NCBI GenBank assembly: GCA_011319805.1
Contig: SJRY01000107.1
Coordinates: forward strand, 124,001-188,000
Reading direction: 5' to 3'
Source: Macrocybe gigantea
Taxonomy: Eukaryota > Basidiomycota > Agaricomycetes > Agaricales > Callistosporiaceae
Length of the DNA stretch: 64,000 nt
Both the position numbers and the translations under genes were made by a program. The first letter of the stretch is position 1. Every line of letters starts with the position of its first letter. Positions 24,100 to 35,915 of the stretch are shown here, piece after piece. The notes beneath the pieces are model-generated. The model saw nothing but the letters and a program-made list of their open reading frames with translations, was not told the DNA's origin and did not search any database.

Positions 24100-25078
24100 T
24101 TATTCAGGACTCGAGCAAGATGCGGAGGCAGGAAGGATGTGCTCCCATACGGAGAGCGACGGAGGCGGGTCCAGAATTCTATCAGCCAGTATTTTGTGAA
24201 CCGCAGTGGTCAGATGCAGAAAGTCCGCCCATATGGCACCCCCTTCTCGTGCAGCGTCGTCTTCAGCAAAACCGTTATCCTCGGGGTTGTCGAGGACGTC
24301 GGTGATGACGGCATGCACGGAAAAAATAAGCACGGTCGCTCGTGGCGTCTCTTGGGCGAACTCCGACACTTGAGCGCGCAGCTGAGTGTTCCATGCGTCC
24401 ACGCGCGCTCGGATTGCGTCCTTGACTTCGAGAGCTATCAACGCGTGGCCGCGATGCCATCGTGGGTCCTTCAAACTTCCAATAAGGGGACGTTGCACAT
24501 ACCTACAGGCGAGCGATCGGTTGGTGGGACGTCGAAAAAGACGAATGTCCTAGCTCCCGCTTTGATGTAGAGAGTGTGAGCGGCGTCAAGAATCTTCTCC
24601 AGGACGGCGTCGGGCTCGTCGTCTTCCGTGCTCATACCGCAGTCATTTATTCCCAGGAAAAAAACTGGCAAGCGGCCGTCAACTTTCCACGGAAGCTTCC
24701 ATGTCGCACGAAACTGCGCACTATAGTATGTGCTGGATGGATCCAAGGTCGGCTCTGAAGCCGGCGTCTTCTTTGGTGGACAGGCCCTGAAGAAACGCGA
24801 AATTTGAGGCCCAAGTCGACCTCTGCGGTCGCGCCTGGGAAAGAAAAATTCAGGATGGTTCCGTCCTGGATGTCGGGATGACTTCGGAGATGGTCGACCT
24901 GAGCTGCATGAGTGAGAGTCGAGACACGATGAGAGTCTCTAAACCCGGAACATACCCAAGTCATCTCCGACTCGTTTGAGGATTCATGGTGGGATTGATC
25001 ATCTAAAGATTCGCTGTACGAATCGCCGCTGATTTGCACGCCATAAGACGCCAGAAAAGTCCAGCAGAGGCAGAGCAT
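24100..25078 (-). CDS. SGNH/GDSL carbohydrate esterase (CE16-like)
   Basis: Esterase of the SGNH fold, most like fungal CE16 acetylesterases, which deacetylate hemicellulose oligomers. Block I is GDSYSES near 25030. After an intron come VDHLRSHPDIQ and ILNFSFPGATAEVDLG (block II Gly), then QISRFFRACPPKK, and spliced FFLGINDCGMSTEDDEPDA (block III Asn). GARTFVFFDVPPTDRSP follows, and the C-terminal exon ends with IWADFLHLTTAVHKILAD, giving the DxxH of block V. So the Ser, Gly, Asn and Asp/His residues are all present. Stop at 24100. The 5' end is unsure: the Met at 25078 is the nearest, but family-like sequence (NLETVVVFG) lies upstream near 25145 and may be a first exon. One base seems missing near 24810 in a GGCCC context. 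Confidence 0.78.
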
Positions 25079-26168
25079 ACAATATCACCAGAGTCTTCAA
25101 AGAACCTTCTGACAACAGCGATCCAAGGCCCGAAAACGACGACTGTTTCGAGGTTTTCCTGGGCGGATCGTCATCCAGTGACCTTGACCTTCTCGGCTGC
25201 GCTTAAGGCCTTTAACGAGTCGACTCGGAGACGCCATACCACTCCTAGTCCAACTTGTGTAAGTTAGATGAAACACAAATTCCCACGCTCAGTGAAAAGG
25301 CCAATCGCGTCGCATGTGCTAATTTCTTTCCCCCACACGTCCATTGCGGTTCAGCGGGCTTGTTACAGACATAGCGTCTCGTTAGAAGCCAATGCGGATA
25401 GAGGGTGAGGCCAATACGAACGCAATTTGAAATACTTGCTTCGCTGGCACCTGGCGTCTTCCATGCAGGACTCGGACAGCTGCACTGGCATGTCTTGAAG
25501 TGAACGAGCAGCGCGTCAACATCGAGAATGGACATTCGGTTCGGGTCAGTATTGTGCGACAATTGGATTGTTCAAAGCGCGCCGTGCCTCCTGTATCATA
25601 CGACTGAGGCAGATGCTACACCAGCTGCATTGGTTGAGTACCGGTCTCGAGTTCTTTAGAAACTTGGATTGTTTTCATAAAACTCATTCAACTCTGTTCA
25701 GGTCTTTTTTCCGTCCTCGTTACGCCATTCGTTCGTAATGAGTATCGTGTTACCCAGTCTTCGAATTCCATGTCCAAAAATATCCGCCCTTAACCGTGTC
25801 GTACCACTCGAAATTACAAGCGCTGCTGCCATTTCTTGACTCAGTCTGACCCCAAAGAAACCCGTCAATCGATTCATCACTCTTCCATTGATCGCCGCGT
25901 CCTCATGGCCTCCGTTGAACGGACTGGAATAGCACGCCTGGAACGCCCATTCCTGTGGCTAGTAACATGTTGAATGAAGGGTCGTCGTCTCTCGCTACCA
26001 TCCTGTCATGTCGGCAGGCATTGTCATGGAGCCACGCCAGACATACTTCACGGAAAATCTTCCAATACGATCAATATTTTCCAAAAATTATCGGACACCA
26101 GTCGCATGTAGCAACTTGGAACAAGTGCGTTTCGGACACAAGCGCCGTCGCTAACCGCCAAACATTGG
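25079..26168. other. Intergenic; may include 5' exon of the SGNH gene
   Basis: About 25,080-25,250 on the minus strand may hold the missing first exon(s) of the SGNH esterase, but an in-frame TGA is read there. Minus-strand 25562-25245 is open without motifs. The rest is featureless. Confidence 0.35.
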
Positions 26169-26176
26169 TATAAAAA
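26169..26176 (+). promoter_or_regulatory. TATA box of cysteine-rich gene A
   Basis: TATAAAAA 62-69 bp upstream of the ATG at 26238. The paralogue downstream has the same element at nearly the same distance. Confidence 0.55.
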
Positions 26177-26237
26177 GGCTCATTCGCAGTCGACGTGTTC
26201 TCCAACAGCCTCTGTTCTCTCATTCGACCAAACGGCG

Positions 26238-27522
26238 ATGAAGTTCTTTCTCCTTGCTTTGTTGGCTCTTCCGGCTCTCATCCGTGCTCAAGAAGACTGC
26301 GGCGACTGCCCATGCGGTTACGACCTCGTCGAGGACCCGCCCGGCTCTGGAAACTTTGTCTGCAAGCAGGTCGTCGTCGTATGTCCCGGTGTCAACCGTG
26401 ACTATTTGCCAGTGGTCAGCCCAGCCCTCTTCCACTCCTAGCTCAACTCTGCTTTACACGCCTTTTTTCAGGGTGGAAAAACCAAACTGTGCTGCCCTAC
26501 CAAGCAAGACTTGGTCATCTATGATGACAAGACGAGAGAGGGTGTTGTAAGTCCTTCATGCGACTTTTTTTCCCCAGATCCGCTGCTTAGTGTTCTCTCG
26601 TCAGTGCTGCGCGGCGGGACTGGCTTATGTGGGAGACAAGCCGGACGGCAAGTGCTGCGTTCCAGGCCAGATCGTCGTAGATGGCGAGTGCTGGCCACCC
26701 ATCCCGCCTCCCGACGACAACGGCGGCTGCTGCGACACGTGCCCCAAACAGCGCAAAGGCGCCTGCTCGCTCAACGCCGTTTGCGGAACCTCCAAGGCTA
26801 ACGGATTGCAATATGGCCACTGCTACCAGTTGACGTTCCCCGATGGAAGTCAACTCGGTCGTGGTCTCGGCGGTGCCCTTGACCAGTACATTCAGAATGG
26901 CTATGTTACGTGGGTACCCTTATGCTCTCTCTGTTTGCGCAGTCCTGATTTTCGAAACCACCAGGGACATTGTCTTCAAAGTCTGCAAGTCCACGGCTGC
27001 AAACGCATGCGGTACCGGATTCCTCAGCCCGACCGATCAATTCTACGTTCAGGATGTCACCGGATCCGTCCAAGATACTGCAAACACATTGAGCTGGGTC
27101 AGTCTACTCCTTTTTCCTGCGCCGAAATTGAATTAACAATGACTTGATTTTATAGATTGTAAGTTCGAGATCAAATCACTACTACGTCATGATGATTAAA
27201 GTGCATGCCTAGGACAATGCCTCCAATGGTGCTCACAAGTCCCTGACCACCGATGCCACCAAAGCTGGCGTATTCACTGGCAAAGCGTCTTGCTCGCTCT
27301 GCAAGTGCGTCATCAAACTCAACTCGCTCGCCTATGCTTGTCCTTCAGCCCAGCCCGGTATCACAATCGTGAGTAATATATTCTCATGCTCTTTTTCTCG
27401 ACTCGATGGAATACATGCTAAACGTGTTCTGCCACCCAAAACAGTGGCCTAACCCGAACATTGGCCTGGATCTCCAATTCACCGAAATTCCTTGCGATGG
27501 CAATTATGACACCTTCCCCTAA
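26238..27522 (+). CDS. Cysteine-rich secreted protein A, family not recognised
   Basis: MKFFLLALLALPALIRAQ is a clear signal peptide. The mature protein (roughly 300 residues over six exons) is rich in paired cysteines: EDCGDCPCGYDLVEDPPGSG, LCCPTKQDLVIYDDKTREGV, CCAAGLAYVGDKPDGKCC, GGCCDTCPKQRKGACSLNAV. A second half, with YGHCYQLTFPDGSQLGRGLG, KVCKSTAANACGTGFLSPTD, SCSLCKCVIKLNSLAYACPS and GLDLQFTEIPCDG, looks like a separate folded domain. TAA at 27522. A tandem paralogue sits at 29021. I cannot place it in a named family. An extracellular structural, effector-like or carbohydrate-binding role is only a guess from secretion and cysteine content. Confidence 0.85.
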
Positions 27523-28947
27523 TCATGCTCGATAGGATGGTGAACCTAACTTTCGTAATCTTGCTCCATGAAATGTTTTCTGCTTTTATCTTTCTTACAT
27601 CTTCGATTCGTCCCTCCATGTTTCTTAGGAGGTTTTTCCCCGTGCTAGAAGTGTTACATGTACACTAACAATATATGCTCTACCTGTGTTTCTTCGCAAT
27701 TCGTTTGCTACGTGCAGAAACTCCTGAAGTGCAGCATGATGCTATTCGTCTGCCGTGCCCGTCATCGGTCTGCCTTGTAAAACTAGGTCAATATCGGACA
27801 CTGGAAGACTTTTCGTCTCGCGCTCTCACTCGGCGCAACGTTCGTCAATAGGCAGCTGACTAAGCTAACATACGGCCAACTTTAACGTCAATCAGCCGAG
27901 TCTTCAAAACCCTCAGCTTCTCACTTTTCACGCGGCCGCAAACCATTATCACACACTCATCGCCTTGCTCTTTTATTTGAACGATGGTGCACCTGAACAA
28001 TAGTTTTCCTTTTCTTCCTTCCGCTACTTTTCTGATCTCCCTCTTCGTATCCTCAACCTTGATCTGTAACGCCGAATTAAACGCGTCTCTTGGTGTCGGA
28101 AACCTCAGCTAGGTGTGCCTCATGAACAGGTTGCGAGAACCTTTGAAATCGCGGATTATCATCACACAGGATCCAAGTTCGATGCATTCTAGCGCGTCCT
28201 TTGTTCCATTTCTCATATCCACCGTCAACGACATCAATTTTGTTGACATCCTCCCAGATTGATCATATAGACTAGTATCTGGCATCCGCAGGCATTACAC
28301 CCTCGTCAGCGGTGGCTGGCGTCGTGACGGGCAAAAAATGTATTAGGATTCATCTGGCAGCTATTGCAAGCTCTCACTCACCGAAGAGGGCAAACATCTT
28401 ACTATTGCAGAAGACCAACACATAAATCCACATCTGCGGGAACTGCATGGGATCATCCCTACCTCAATGACCTTATCTCGTCATGAAACGACTACATCCG
28501 AAGAGTTATGGTTTCGCGCTCAGCAACGATGACAAGAGGCTTCAGTCTATTCACGGCCAACTTTTAATTGACCCTTGACTATGTTCATGGAACAAATCTG
28601 ACTTCCAAGCTCCCTGGTTACTGGTACGATCGCTCGATTCACCCAACAAGCAATGAGGTGCTTCCGTTCCGATACAGGGAGATATCCGTCATGCCAAACA
28701 TCCGATCTAGAGGATGCACGCTGAGTCTATGTTCATTTACGTGGTCCAGACCTTCGTAATGCCACTACTCCAATGCAAGTAGCCTGTCGAGCAGGTCTTC
28801 TGCACCGCCAAGCATGTCGATGAAGGCAGGTAGAGCATCATGTGTGTAATGGAATGTTGTGATGTGCGCCACAGTCTCAACGTCGGTCGCGCGCACCGAA
28901 GCAATCGCATGCTGAAAGCAAGGCCTCGCTTCACTTGAGGACTTCCC
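27523..28947. other. Intergenic between the tandem cysteine-rich genes
   Basis: About 1.4 kb. It contains a short signal-peptide-like open frame (listed separately) followed by scattered open stretches, such as VARTFEIADYHHTGSKFDAF near 28,135-28,190. These may be remains of a secreted-protein gene. A minus-strand frame at 28962-28765 overlaps the promoter of gene B and is probably chance. Confidence 0.3.
27984..28112 (+). CDS. Orphan signal-peptide-like open frame
   Basis: Forty-two codons starting MVHLNNSFPFLPSATFLISL, with a hydrophobic core and a likely cleavage site near ICNA, then a stop at 28112. It may be the first exon of a lost or undetected secreted-protein gene. Low confidence; no homologue recognised. 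Confidence 0.22.
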   Translation: MVHLNNSFPFLPSATFLISLFVSSTLICNAELNASLGVGNLS

Positions 28948-28955
28948 TATAAAAG
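28948..28955 (+). promoter_or_regulatory. TATA box of cysteine-rich gene B
   Basis: TATAAAAG 66-73 bp upstream of the ATG at 29021, matching the promoter layout of paralogue A. Confidence 0.55.
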
Positions 28956-29020
28956 GGCTCATCTGTGGTCGCTTTTGCCAACATCCACACTCCTTTTACT
29001 CTCCTGCGTACTGAACTGCA

Positions 29021-30296
29021 ATGAAGTTCATTCTTTTCGCTCTTTTAGCTCTCCCTGCCCTCATCCGTGCGCAAGACGACTGTGGTGACTGCCCATGCGG
29101 TTTTGAGCTGGTCGAGGACCCCCTGGGTCTGGCAACTTTGTCTGCAAACATGTCGGCGTCATTTGTCCAGGAGTCAATCGTAACTACTTGCCGTTGGTAC
29201 GTATAACTTCAATTTACCCGATTTTCCCTGCTTGATGGCATTTTCAAAGGGTCAAACCAAGGAACTCTGCTGCCCAACCAAACAGGAACTCGTTATCTAC
29301 AATGATAAAACAAGAGAAGGCGTCGTCAGTCGCTTATCTGTTGTAACAGGTCCCGTAAATGACTTTGTCTTTTCAGTGCTGCGCAGCCGGTCTTGTCTAT
29401 GTTGGAGAAAAGCCGAATGGCAAGTGCTGCTCTCCGGGTCAGGTCCTAGTCAAGGGCGAGTGCTCCTCACCGCCTCCCGAGGACGGCGGCTGCTGTGGCT
29501 CGTGCCCTAAACAGCGCAAGGGAGCTTGCGCACTCAACAAAGTCTGCGGAGACTCCAAGAACAACGGCTTGCAGTATGGCCACTGCTACCAGTTGACATT
29601 CCCAACTGGAAAGCAGCTCGGTCGTGGTCTTGGCGGTGCCCTGAACCAGTATATCCAAGAAGGCTATGTCCAGTAAGCGTTGTGGATCAATGAACATCGG
29701 GCAATTGTGAAAAGGGTCAATAGGGACATTGTGTACAAAGTTTGCAAGTCGACAGCCGCGAACGCGTGCGGAACCGGATTCCTCAGCCCCACAGATAAAT
29801 TCTACATCCAGGACGTGACCGGAGGTGTACAGGATACCGCAGGCAAACCCGGCTGGGTCAGTGCTTCCTCCCTGTCTCAAATTAACTTTACTCACACGTT
29901 GGTTGTTAGATCGTAAGCAGAGTCGACATCTCGTTATCGGATCCTTACATTGATCGCGACACCATTTTTAGAACAATGCTTCCAACGGTGCACACAAAGC
30001 TATGACCGCTGATGCCACCAAAGCTGGCGTGTTCACGGGCAAAGCCTCTTGCTCGCTCTGCAATTGTGTCATCAAGCTTAACTCGCTCGCCTATGCCTGT
30101 CCTTCAGCGCAGCCTGGAATAACAATCGTGAGTAGTACTTCTTACACTGGGTGGCTGATCACTTCGTTCCATGGCCATTATCTACATAACCTAAACATGT
30201 TCCTTTAAACAGTGGCCAAACCCGAATATTGGGCTAGATCTCCAGTTCACCGAGATTCCGTGCGACGGCAACTTTGACAACTTTCCAGGCAATTAA
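29021..30296 (+). CDS. Cysteine-rich secreted protein B (paralogue of A)
   Basis: Close tandem paralogue of the gene at 26238 with the same signal peptide type (MKFILFALLALPALIRAQ), the same six-exon plan and the same cysteine spacing: ELCCPTKQELVIYNDKTREG, CCAAGLVYVGEKPNGKCC, GGCCGSCPKQRKGACALNKV, HCYQLTFPTGKQLGRGLGGA, KVCKSTAANACGTGFLSPTD, SCSLCNCVIKLNSLAYACPS, GLDLQFTEIPCDG, with TAA at 30296. Differences from A lie mainly in surface-like positions, which suggests selection to keep the fold. In exon 1 one C is missing from the run near 29120, so the frame leaves the family sequence after VEDP. As this is a homopolymer and the rest is intact, I treat it as a probable sequencing error. Confidence 0.82.
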
Positions 30297-30701
30297 ATCC
30301 GTCTAGGTAGGAATTTTAATTTAACTGGAATCGTTTTCAAGATGGCCATTTTCTCCGCTCAGTGTGGTCGATGGCGATGACCACATCGCTTGTACTCTGG
30401 ACTTTTTTCTCCTATGTAGTTCCTTACACTCTTTTTCTGTCCCTCCTTTGTCTGTCTCCTCGTTGCTCTCTTACCTCTAGAACCAGTACTTGATGTACCT
30501 CGGTATTCAATGAACTCTGTTGTTGCTGTTCAATAGACCACCAATAGGGGATATCTTTTACAAGTTTCCCACATTTGTTTGTGACTGGGGCTGGCGACAT
30601 GTGTGTCGAAGTCGTTTCATCTTTGTTCGCGACATCGTGATGAGAGAGCTGAGAGAGAACAGAGCCGTCCATGTGCGTCGTCAAGCATCTTTCTCTCAAG
30701 C
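30297..30701. other. Intergenic
   Basis: The 5' flank of the GH92 gene, with several pyrimidine-rich stretches (for example around 30,420-30,480). No gene seen. Confidence 0.45.
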
Positions 30702-33700
30702 ATGTTGCTTGCTCACTTCCTCGTAATAGTTGGATTCAGTAGTTTAGCGTCTCGAGTAGTGTATGGCGCGAACAACTTGACGTCTCTCGTCAACCTCTTC
30801 ATTGGAACAGCATCTGGGGCAAATGGCGGCAGCGGGGGCAATGCCTTTCCAGGTATATCCTGTTCCCATTTTGCGAGCTTTGCAGGATACTGAACGTACT
30901 AGGCGCTGCCGTTCCGCATGCCATGGCTAAGGCTTGTCTTCACACCTGGCATCGCATGGCCAGCCAAACTCAAGATGTGTTCTCATATAGGTCGGAATAG
31001 ACGTGAGCACGGCTCCACGTCAAGCAGGATATATCGCAGACAACTCGTCCATCACTGGGATATCCCTGATGCACGACGAAGGCACCGGCGGAAACACCAT
31101 CGGCGGTTACGGCATCTTTCCACTTTTCCCGCTGCAGAATTGTTCTTTCACGTTGTGTCCTGTAGGCATAGCTGCTCGACAGACTCTGCGAGCCAAAGGC
31201 GCAGATGGTATTCACCGTCATCAATCATCATCGTAAAGACTTGACAAATCTCACTTGCCACGTATAGCGGCTCGTCCTGGCTATTTCACGACGACATTCA
31301 CGAACGGGATCCAAATTGAAACAACGTCTACCCGCAGGGCTGGTCTCATTCGCTTCACCTACCCTGCCTTGTCCGATTCGTCCACAGTCAGTGTCGTCGT
31401 GGACCTCACGAACGACTTGCAGCGTTCCTTTGAAGGCGGCACGATCGATATGTCACCTTCCGGCAGAGTCAAGTTGGACGGAATTTTCCTCCAGGTGGGA
31501 ATACCTGATCACGCGCGTCTCCTTCTTTCGACCGACAGGCCCTTCTTTTTCTAGAGTTATGGCCTAGACAACTACACGGTACATGCCTGCTACGATTTTG
31601 CTCCGCCGAGCGGTTCAGGCATTCAGCAACAGCTCCTCACATTTGGCACATACCAGTCCGTTTCAGCGAGCTCCCCGACCAACATCACCATCACCCCAAG
31701 TACAGATGCCACAACGCTTTCCTTCCCGTTCACTCCGACAGTCTCCAGGATCCAAGCAGGTGGCCTTCTTTCGTTTGATGCGTCGGTCGGCAACACGGTC
31801 ACGGCTAGATTTGGCGTCTCCTTCTTGAGCTCCGATCAGGCCTGTGCGAATGCAGAGGCGGAGGTATCGGATTGGAACTGGGATGCCGTGGAGAGCGCCT
31901 CGGTGGAAAAATGGGAAGACGTGCTCGAAAGAGTGGGCATCGACGTTGAGGCAGAGGATTCGACTGTCGTCACGCTGTTATATTCATCTGTAGGGGCTAT
32001 TCATCCATCAAAACTGTCCATCCATCTTACACATCACGTCAACAGCTTTATCGGGCATCTTTGGTCCCGGCCAACCTCACAGCGGAAAACCCGTACTGGA
32101 GTTCTCCCTTCCCGTTTTATGACGCGTTATTTTGGTCAGAACATCTCCAATCCCAGCGCCTTGTGTATTGACTGCGGGCAGTTCTTGGGATACTTTCCGG
32201 ACTGTTCATCCTCTGCTCTCCATAGTAGCTCCAAGGGAATGGGCAGAAATAGTCAACGCATATGTCGACGGTTGGAGACATACAGGTCCGCGTTTTCTTC
32301 GCCATGAGATCTCAGCCTGACCTCGTAATGCAGGAACCATTCCCGAGTGTCGTGCAAATACCAAGGCGTAAGGACCACCTGATCATCGGGTTTGCAATCA
32401 CGGGCTGAGCCACTTACGCACAGCGGGTTCGTCCAAGGCGGAAATGACGGAATGCCCATCCTCGGCGACTTTGCCGTCAAATATGGGCGCAGAGCGGCCG
32501 AGTTGGGCATTCCTGCGGATGATTTATACCAAGCGCTCGTTGACGGCGCAGAGAATACGGTGCTTATTCTCATTCCCATGCTTCTCTTCTCGTTTTTCTC
32601 ACAGGGGGGTGGGCCTAGCCTCCGGATTGGACGCGAGGTATGCTTTTCTTGTGCGTTATGGTGGCCAACGTGTTGTGAGCTGTGGATGACCGTCAGTGGG
32701 CCGACAAAACACGGCTTGGAAGACGTTCGGGTACATACCCACAAGCTGGGTTGATCCCAGCGGATCGGTGGGATTGCCGACGCGTGAAGCATCACGAGCA
32801 TTTGAGGTTTGCGTTGTTTATCTGGTCTCATTATCCAGAATATTCACGCGGTCTCTGCTCACAAGTATGCCCTGGGTGATTTCGCGGTGCGCCAGGCTGC
32901 GTTGGCGCTGAACAAATCGTCGGAAGATGTAGCCAAGTACTCGAATCGATCGATGAACTTTGTCAACATGTGGGATCCTACCGTCACGTCCGACGGGTTC
33001 TCTGGCTTTGCTCAGCGCCGGTTTGAGGTTTGTCCGACGAGTCCGTTGTATTCTTCCCTAGTGTCGTCTTGACGTTCTGCACCTTGTCAGAACGGCACGT
33101 TCGCATTCAGCCCTCCGAATGCTTGTTCTCCCGTCGACCCGGTGCCTCACTCCTGCGCAAGAGGAGCGGACAACAGCGTCGGATTTTATGAATGTGAGTC
33201 TGTCTACGAATAGCTCGTGCTTTGCTGACGGGGCCCACCAGCGTCATCCTGGGAGATGAGTTTCTTTGCACCTCATTCCATGTCGACGGTCGTGCGGCTC
33301 ATGGGAGGTAGCGACACCTATGTGGAGAGAATGTGGGCTCAGCCATTGCAGTCGAGATCCTGGCTGACGATCTCTCTTCAGCGATCGCTATTTCGCTGGC
33401 GGTTATTTCCAAGCTGGCAACGAACCCTCGTTTGAATTGCCTTGGCTCTATCATTACGGCAACAGACCAGATCTCAGTGCGCTCCGGGTGCGGAATGTCG
33501 TGTACAAAAACTTCAACACCGGCATCGGCGGGTGAGCATCTTTGAATGCACGCTCGTTCCAGAGAGACAAACACATCTTTTGCGCAGCATACCTGGCAAC
33601 GACGATTCGGGCGCGATGGCCTCTCTGCTCGTGTTCCACCTGCTCGGCCTCTACCCCGTCCCATCATCAAAACAGCTTCTGCTCGGCTCGCCCTTCCTCT

Positions 33701-33996
33701 CGTCCTACACGCTGCGAAACGATTTCTTCGGGACGCGGACGAAAGTGTCAGTGCGCGGGTTCGACTTGGGGACGCTGAGCGCGACGCCGTCGGCGGGGAG
33801 CCGGCTGTTCGTCCGGCGCGTGACGGTGAACGGGCGCGTGAGGCAGAGCGTGTGCTGGATCGCGTGGGAGGACGTCGTTGGAGGCGGGGAGATCGTGATC
33901 GAGGTGGACGGGGATGCGGAGGCGGCGGCGGCGAGAGGCTGCGGGTCTGGTCCGGGCGCGCTGCCGGATTCGTTGGAGAGCGGCGGGTTTGCGTGA
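30702..33996 (+). CDS. GH92 alpha-1,2-mannosidase, secreted
   Basis: Calcium-dependent exo-alpha-mannosidase of glycoside hydrolase family 92, acting on mannan or N-glycans outside the cell. MLLAHFLVIVGFSSLASRVV is a signal peptide, then LTSLVNLFIGTASGANGGSG starts the beta-sandwich domain. Further blocks are ADNSSITGISLMHDEGTGG, PGYFTTTFTNGIQIETTST, FGVSFLSSDQACANAEAEV, ASLVPANLTAENPYWSSPF, HPLLSIVAPREWAEIVNAYV, FVQGGNDGMPILGDFAVKY (catalytic region), NRSMNFVNMWDPTVTSDGF, YFQAGNEPSFELPWLYHYGN, and IPGNDDSGAMASLLVFHLLG (the conserved PGNDD acid motif). The C-terminus is a beta-domain ending at 33996. More than ten exons; I did not fix every intron, and 33,290-33,430 is the least certain stretch. 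Confidence 0.9.
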
Positions 33997-34553
33997 GTGG
34001 GCTGGCTGACGACGCGGGCTCGAAAATGCTTGTACTGCTGTGCTTGAACAAGAAGTTTCCTATACACGAGGGCTTTGGTGCGGGGCATCATTGATCATTT
34101 AATATCAAGCGCACAGTCTTGTCTAGGAAAGCGCTTGACAACAAGAACTGCGCACATGCCTCTCTCTCGGCGACTTGCAAATGACCGAGGGACGTACGAG
34201 AAACAAAGAGTCAAGTGAATGCATAGAGTCTGAATAGAGCAGCGGACGCAGCACAATACAATGTACATACAAGTACAGATTATCTTGCACAAGGATTGCG
34301 CAGTCAACAAGGCACACGGACTATAAATAGGTTCCCAGTTGGGCGCTGATTGAGCGCTTATACATAGAAACTCTGCTCGAGTTTTAAGCGCCACGGAGCA
34401 TAATCCTCGCCGACGACGCTGCACACCCAAAAAAAAAGGAAAACAAAAAAAAAACAAACACGAGCCCGACGTCGCTCCCTTTTCACTGATTAATTCCTCG
34501 ATCTTCCATTTGGTTTGCTGGTGACGGATTACACATATATCGACGCATTAGGG
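33997..34553. other. Intergenic, A-rich tract near calmodulin-like gene
   Basis: Between GH92 and the calmodulin-like gene. It contains two A-rich runs at 34,428-34,457 but no gene. Confidence 0.45.
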
Positions 34554-35574
34554 ATGGCGGACTTCAATCTGGTGCGTCTGTCGCCTTTCCTTTCAGCTGT
34601 GTGCAACACAGCCTTCTCGCCCCGCACCTCGCGGCCCCCGTTCTGACGTCATCCTCTCTCGCCTCCTCCCAGACTCCGGGTGCGTGTCGTTGGGTCGTTT
34701 GCACAAAAACTTCCACCCAAAAAGATTTTGATGGAAAACTTTTTTTGTCTTTTCCGGGACTTAAGAGCAAATCGCAGGTGTGTCGTGGCTTTGGAGGTTA
34801 AAAAAAAAAAGGGCTGATTTCGTTCTGGGAAAAAAGAATACAGAGAGGCATTTGCGCTGTTTGACAAAAGTGAGCACGATCCATCCACGCGCTAAAAACA
34901 AAAAAAGACCTACAAAACCCATCACCTCCCATCCCTCCCCCCTCCGCGGTACCCAAAACGCTCACGCCAGACGGCGATGGGACGATCTCGGTGCAAGAGC
35001 TTCGCTCGATGATGTCGATCATGGGACAGAACCCGACCGACGCGGAGCTGCAGCGCGTGCTCGACGAGGTCGACGTGGACCACAACGGCATGATCGAGTT
35101 TGAAGAGTTCCTCGGCGTGATGACCAAGTTTGCGCCGGCGGACGGGTCGGAGAGCGCCGATGCCGAGCTCAAGCGTGCGTTTGATCTGTTCGACAAGGAT
35201 GGTAGCGGTCAGATCACCGGTGCGGAGCTCAAGGAGCTCATGACGACCATCGGTGCGTGCTGGTCTTGTTTTTTTTTTTTCCTTTTTTTTTTTTTTCTTT
35301 TTGTGCTGAGCAGGCTGATACGACTTTTCTTTCTAAAGGCGAAAAGCTGACGGACGGAGAGATTCAGGCGATGATGCAGGAAGCGGATCTGGACGGAAAC
35401 GGCGTGGTCGATTTCGAGGGTACGTCTGCGCATATATCTTAACGCGATAATCATATCAACTGACTTCCCCGATTCAAGAATTCAAAAAGGTGCGGTAGAA
35501 GCCACCCAACGACACCGCCTCCCTGCGCTGACTTGTTCCATTTCTCCTAGATGATGTCAGCCGGTGGAATCTAA
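34554..35574 (+). CDS. Calmodulin-like EF-hand protein
   Basis: Four EF hands in calmodulin layout, so a cytosolic calcium sensor. MADFNL (exon 1), then a likely 10-nt micro-exon at 34768-34777 giving QIA, then EYREAFALFDK. Loop I is DKNGDGTISVQE, loop II DVDHNGMIEFEE, loop III DKDGSGQITGAE, loop IV DLDGNGVVDFEE; each keeps Asp at position 1 and Glu at position 12. An 11-nt micro-exon at 35479-35489 and a last exon of 24 nt give FKKMMSAGGI and TAA at 35574. It is more divergent than the calmodulin at 39199: a short N-terminus, the MIEFEEFLGVMTKF and FAPADGSES linker, and a C-terminal AGGI. It is probably a paralogue with its own targets. The first intron is about 200 bp and T-rich. Confidence 0.85.
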
Positions 35575-35845
35575 ACTCCTTTTCCTTTTGCTGTTAACTA
35601 TTCCCCGGACTTTTTTTTTTTTTACCCAAAAAGGACACTCTTTTTTTTGTACGATCTGGTCTTTTGTGTGTAACGACTTGGGCTATCTATCTATGTCTAT
35701 CTCTGTGACGTCATCCCAAACCCAGACCCCCTCCCTCCGACTTGGCCACTAAGATCCGTGGATAACGCCTGACTCGAATCGCGAAGCTTACTCCAACACC
35801 GTGATCCCGGCAGCGCCTCGCAGAACAGGCGAGGCGAAAAAGGGG

Positions 35846-35853
35846 TATTTATA
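35846..35853 (+). promoter_or_regulatory. TATA-like element of the small Ser/Thr/Gln-rich gene
   Basis: TATTTATA inside the palindrome GGGTATTTATACCC, about 65 bp upstream of the ATG at 35916. Confidence 0.4.
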
Positions 35854-35915
35854 CCCAGCCCGTGAAACACTTGCACCCACGCCACGTTCCATCCATCTCT
35901 CCCCCCCTAAACACC

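Noticed and set aside
33299..34051. 250-codon minus-strand Ser/Arg/Pro-rich frame
   Set aside because: Antisense to the well-supported C-terminal exons of GH92; composition is that of a GC-rich shadow.
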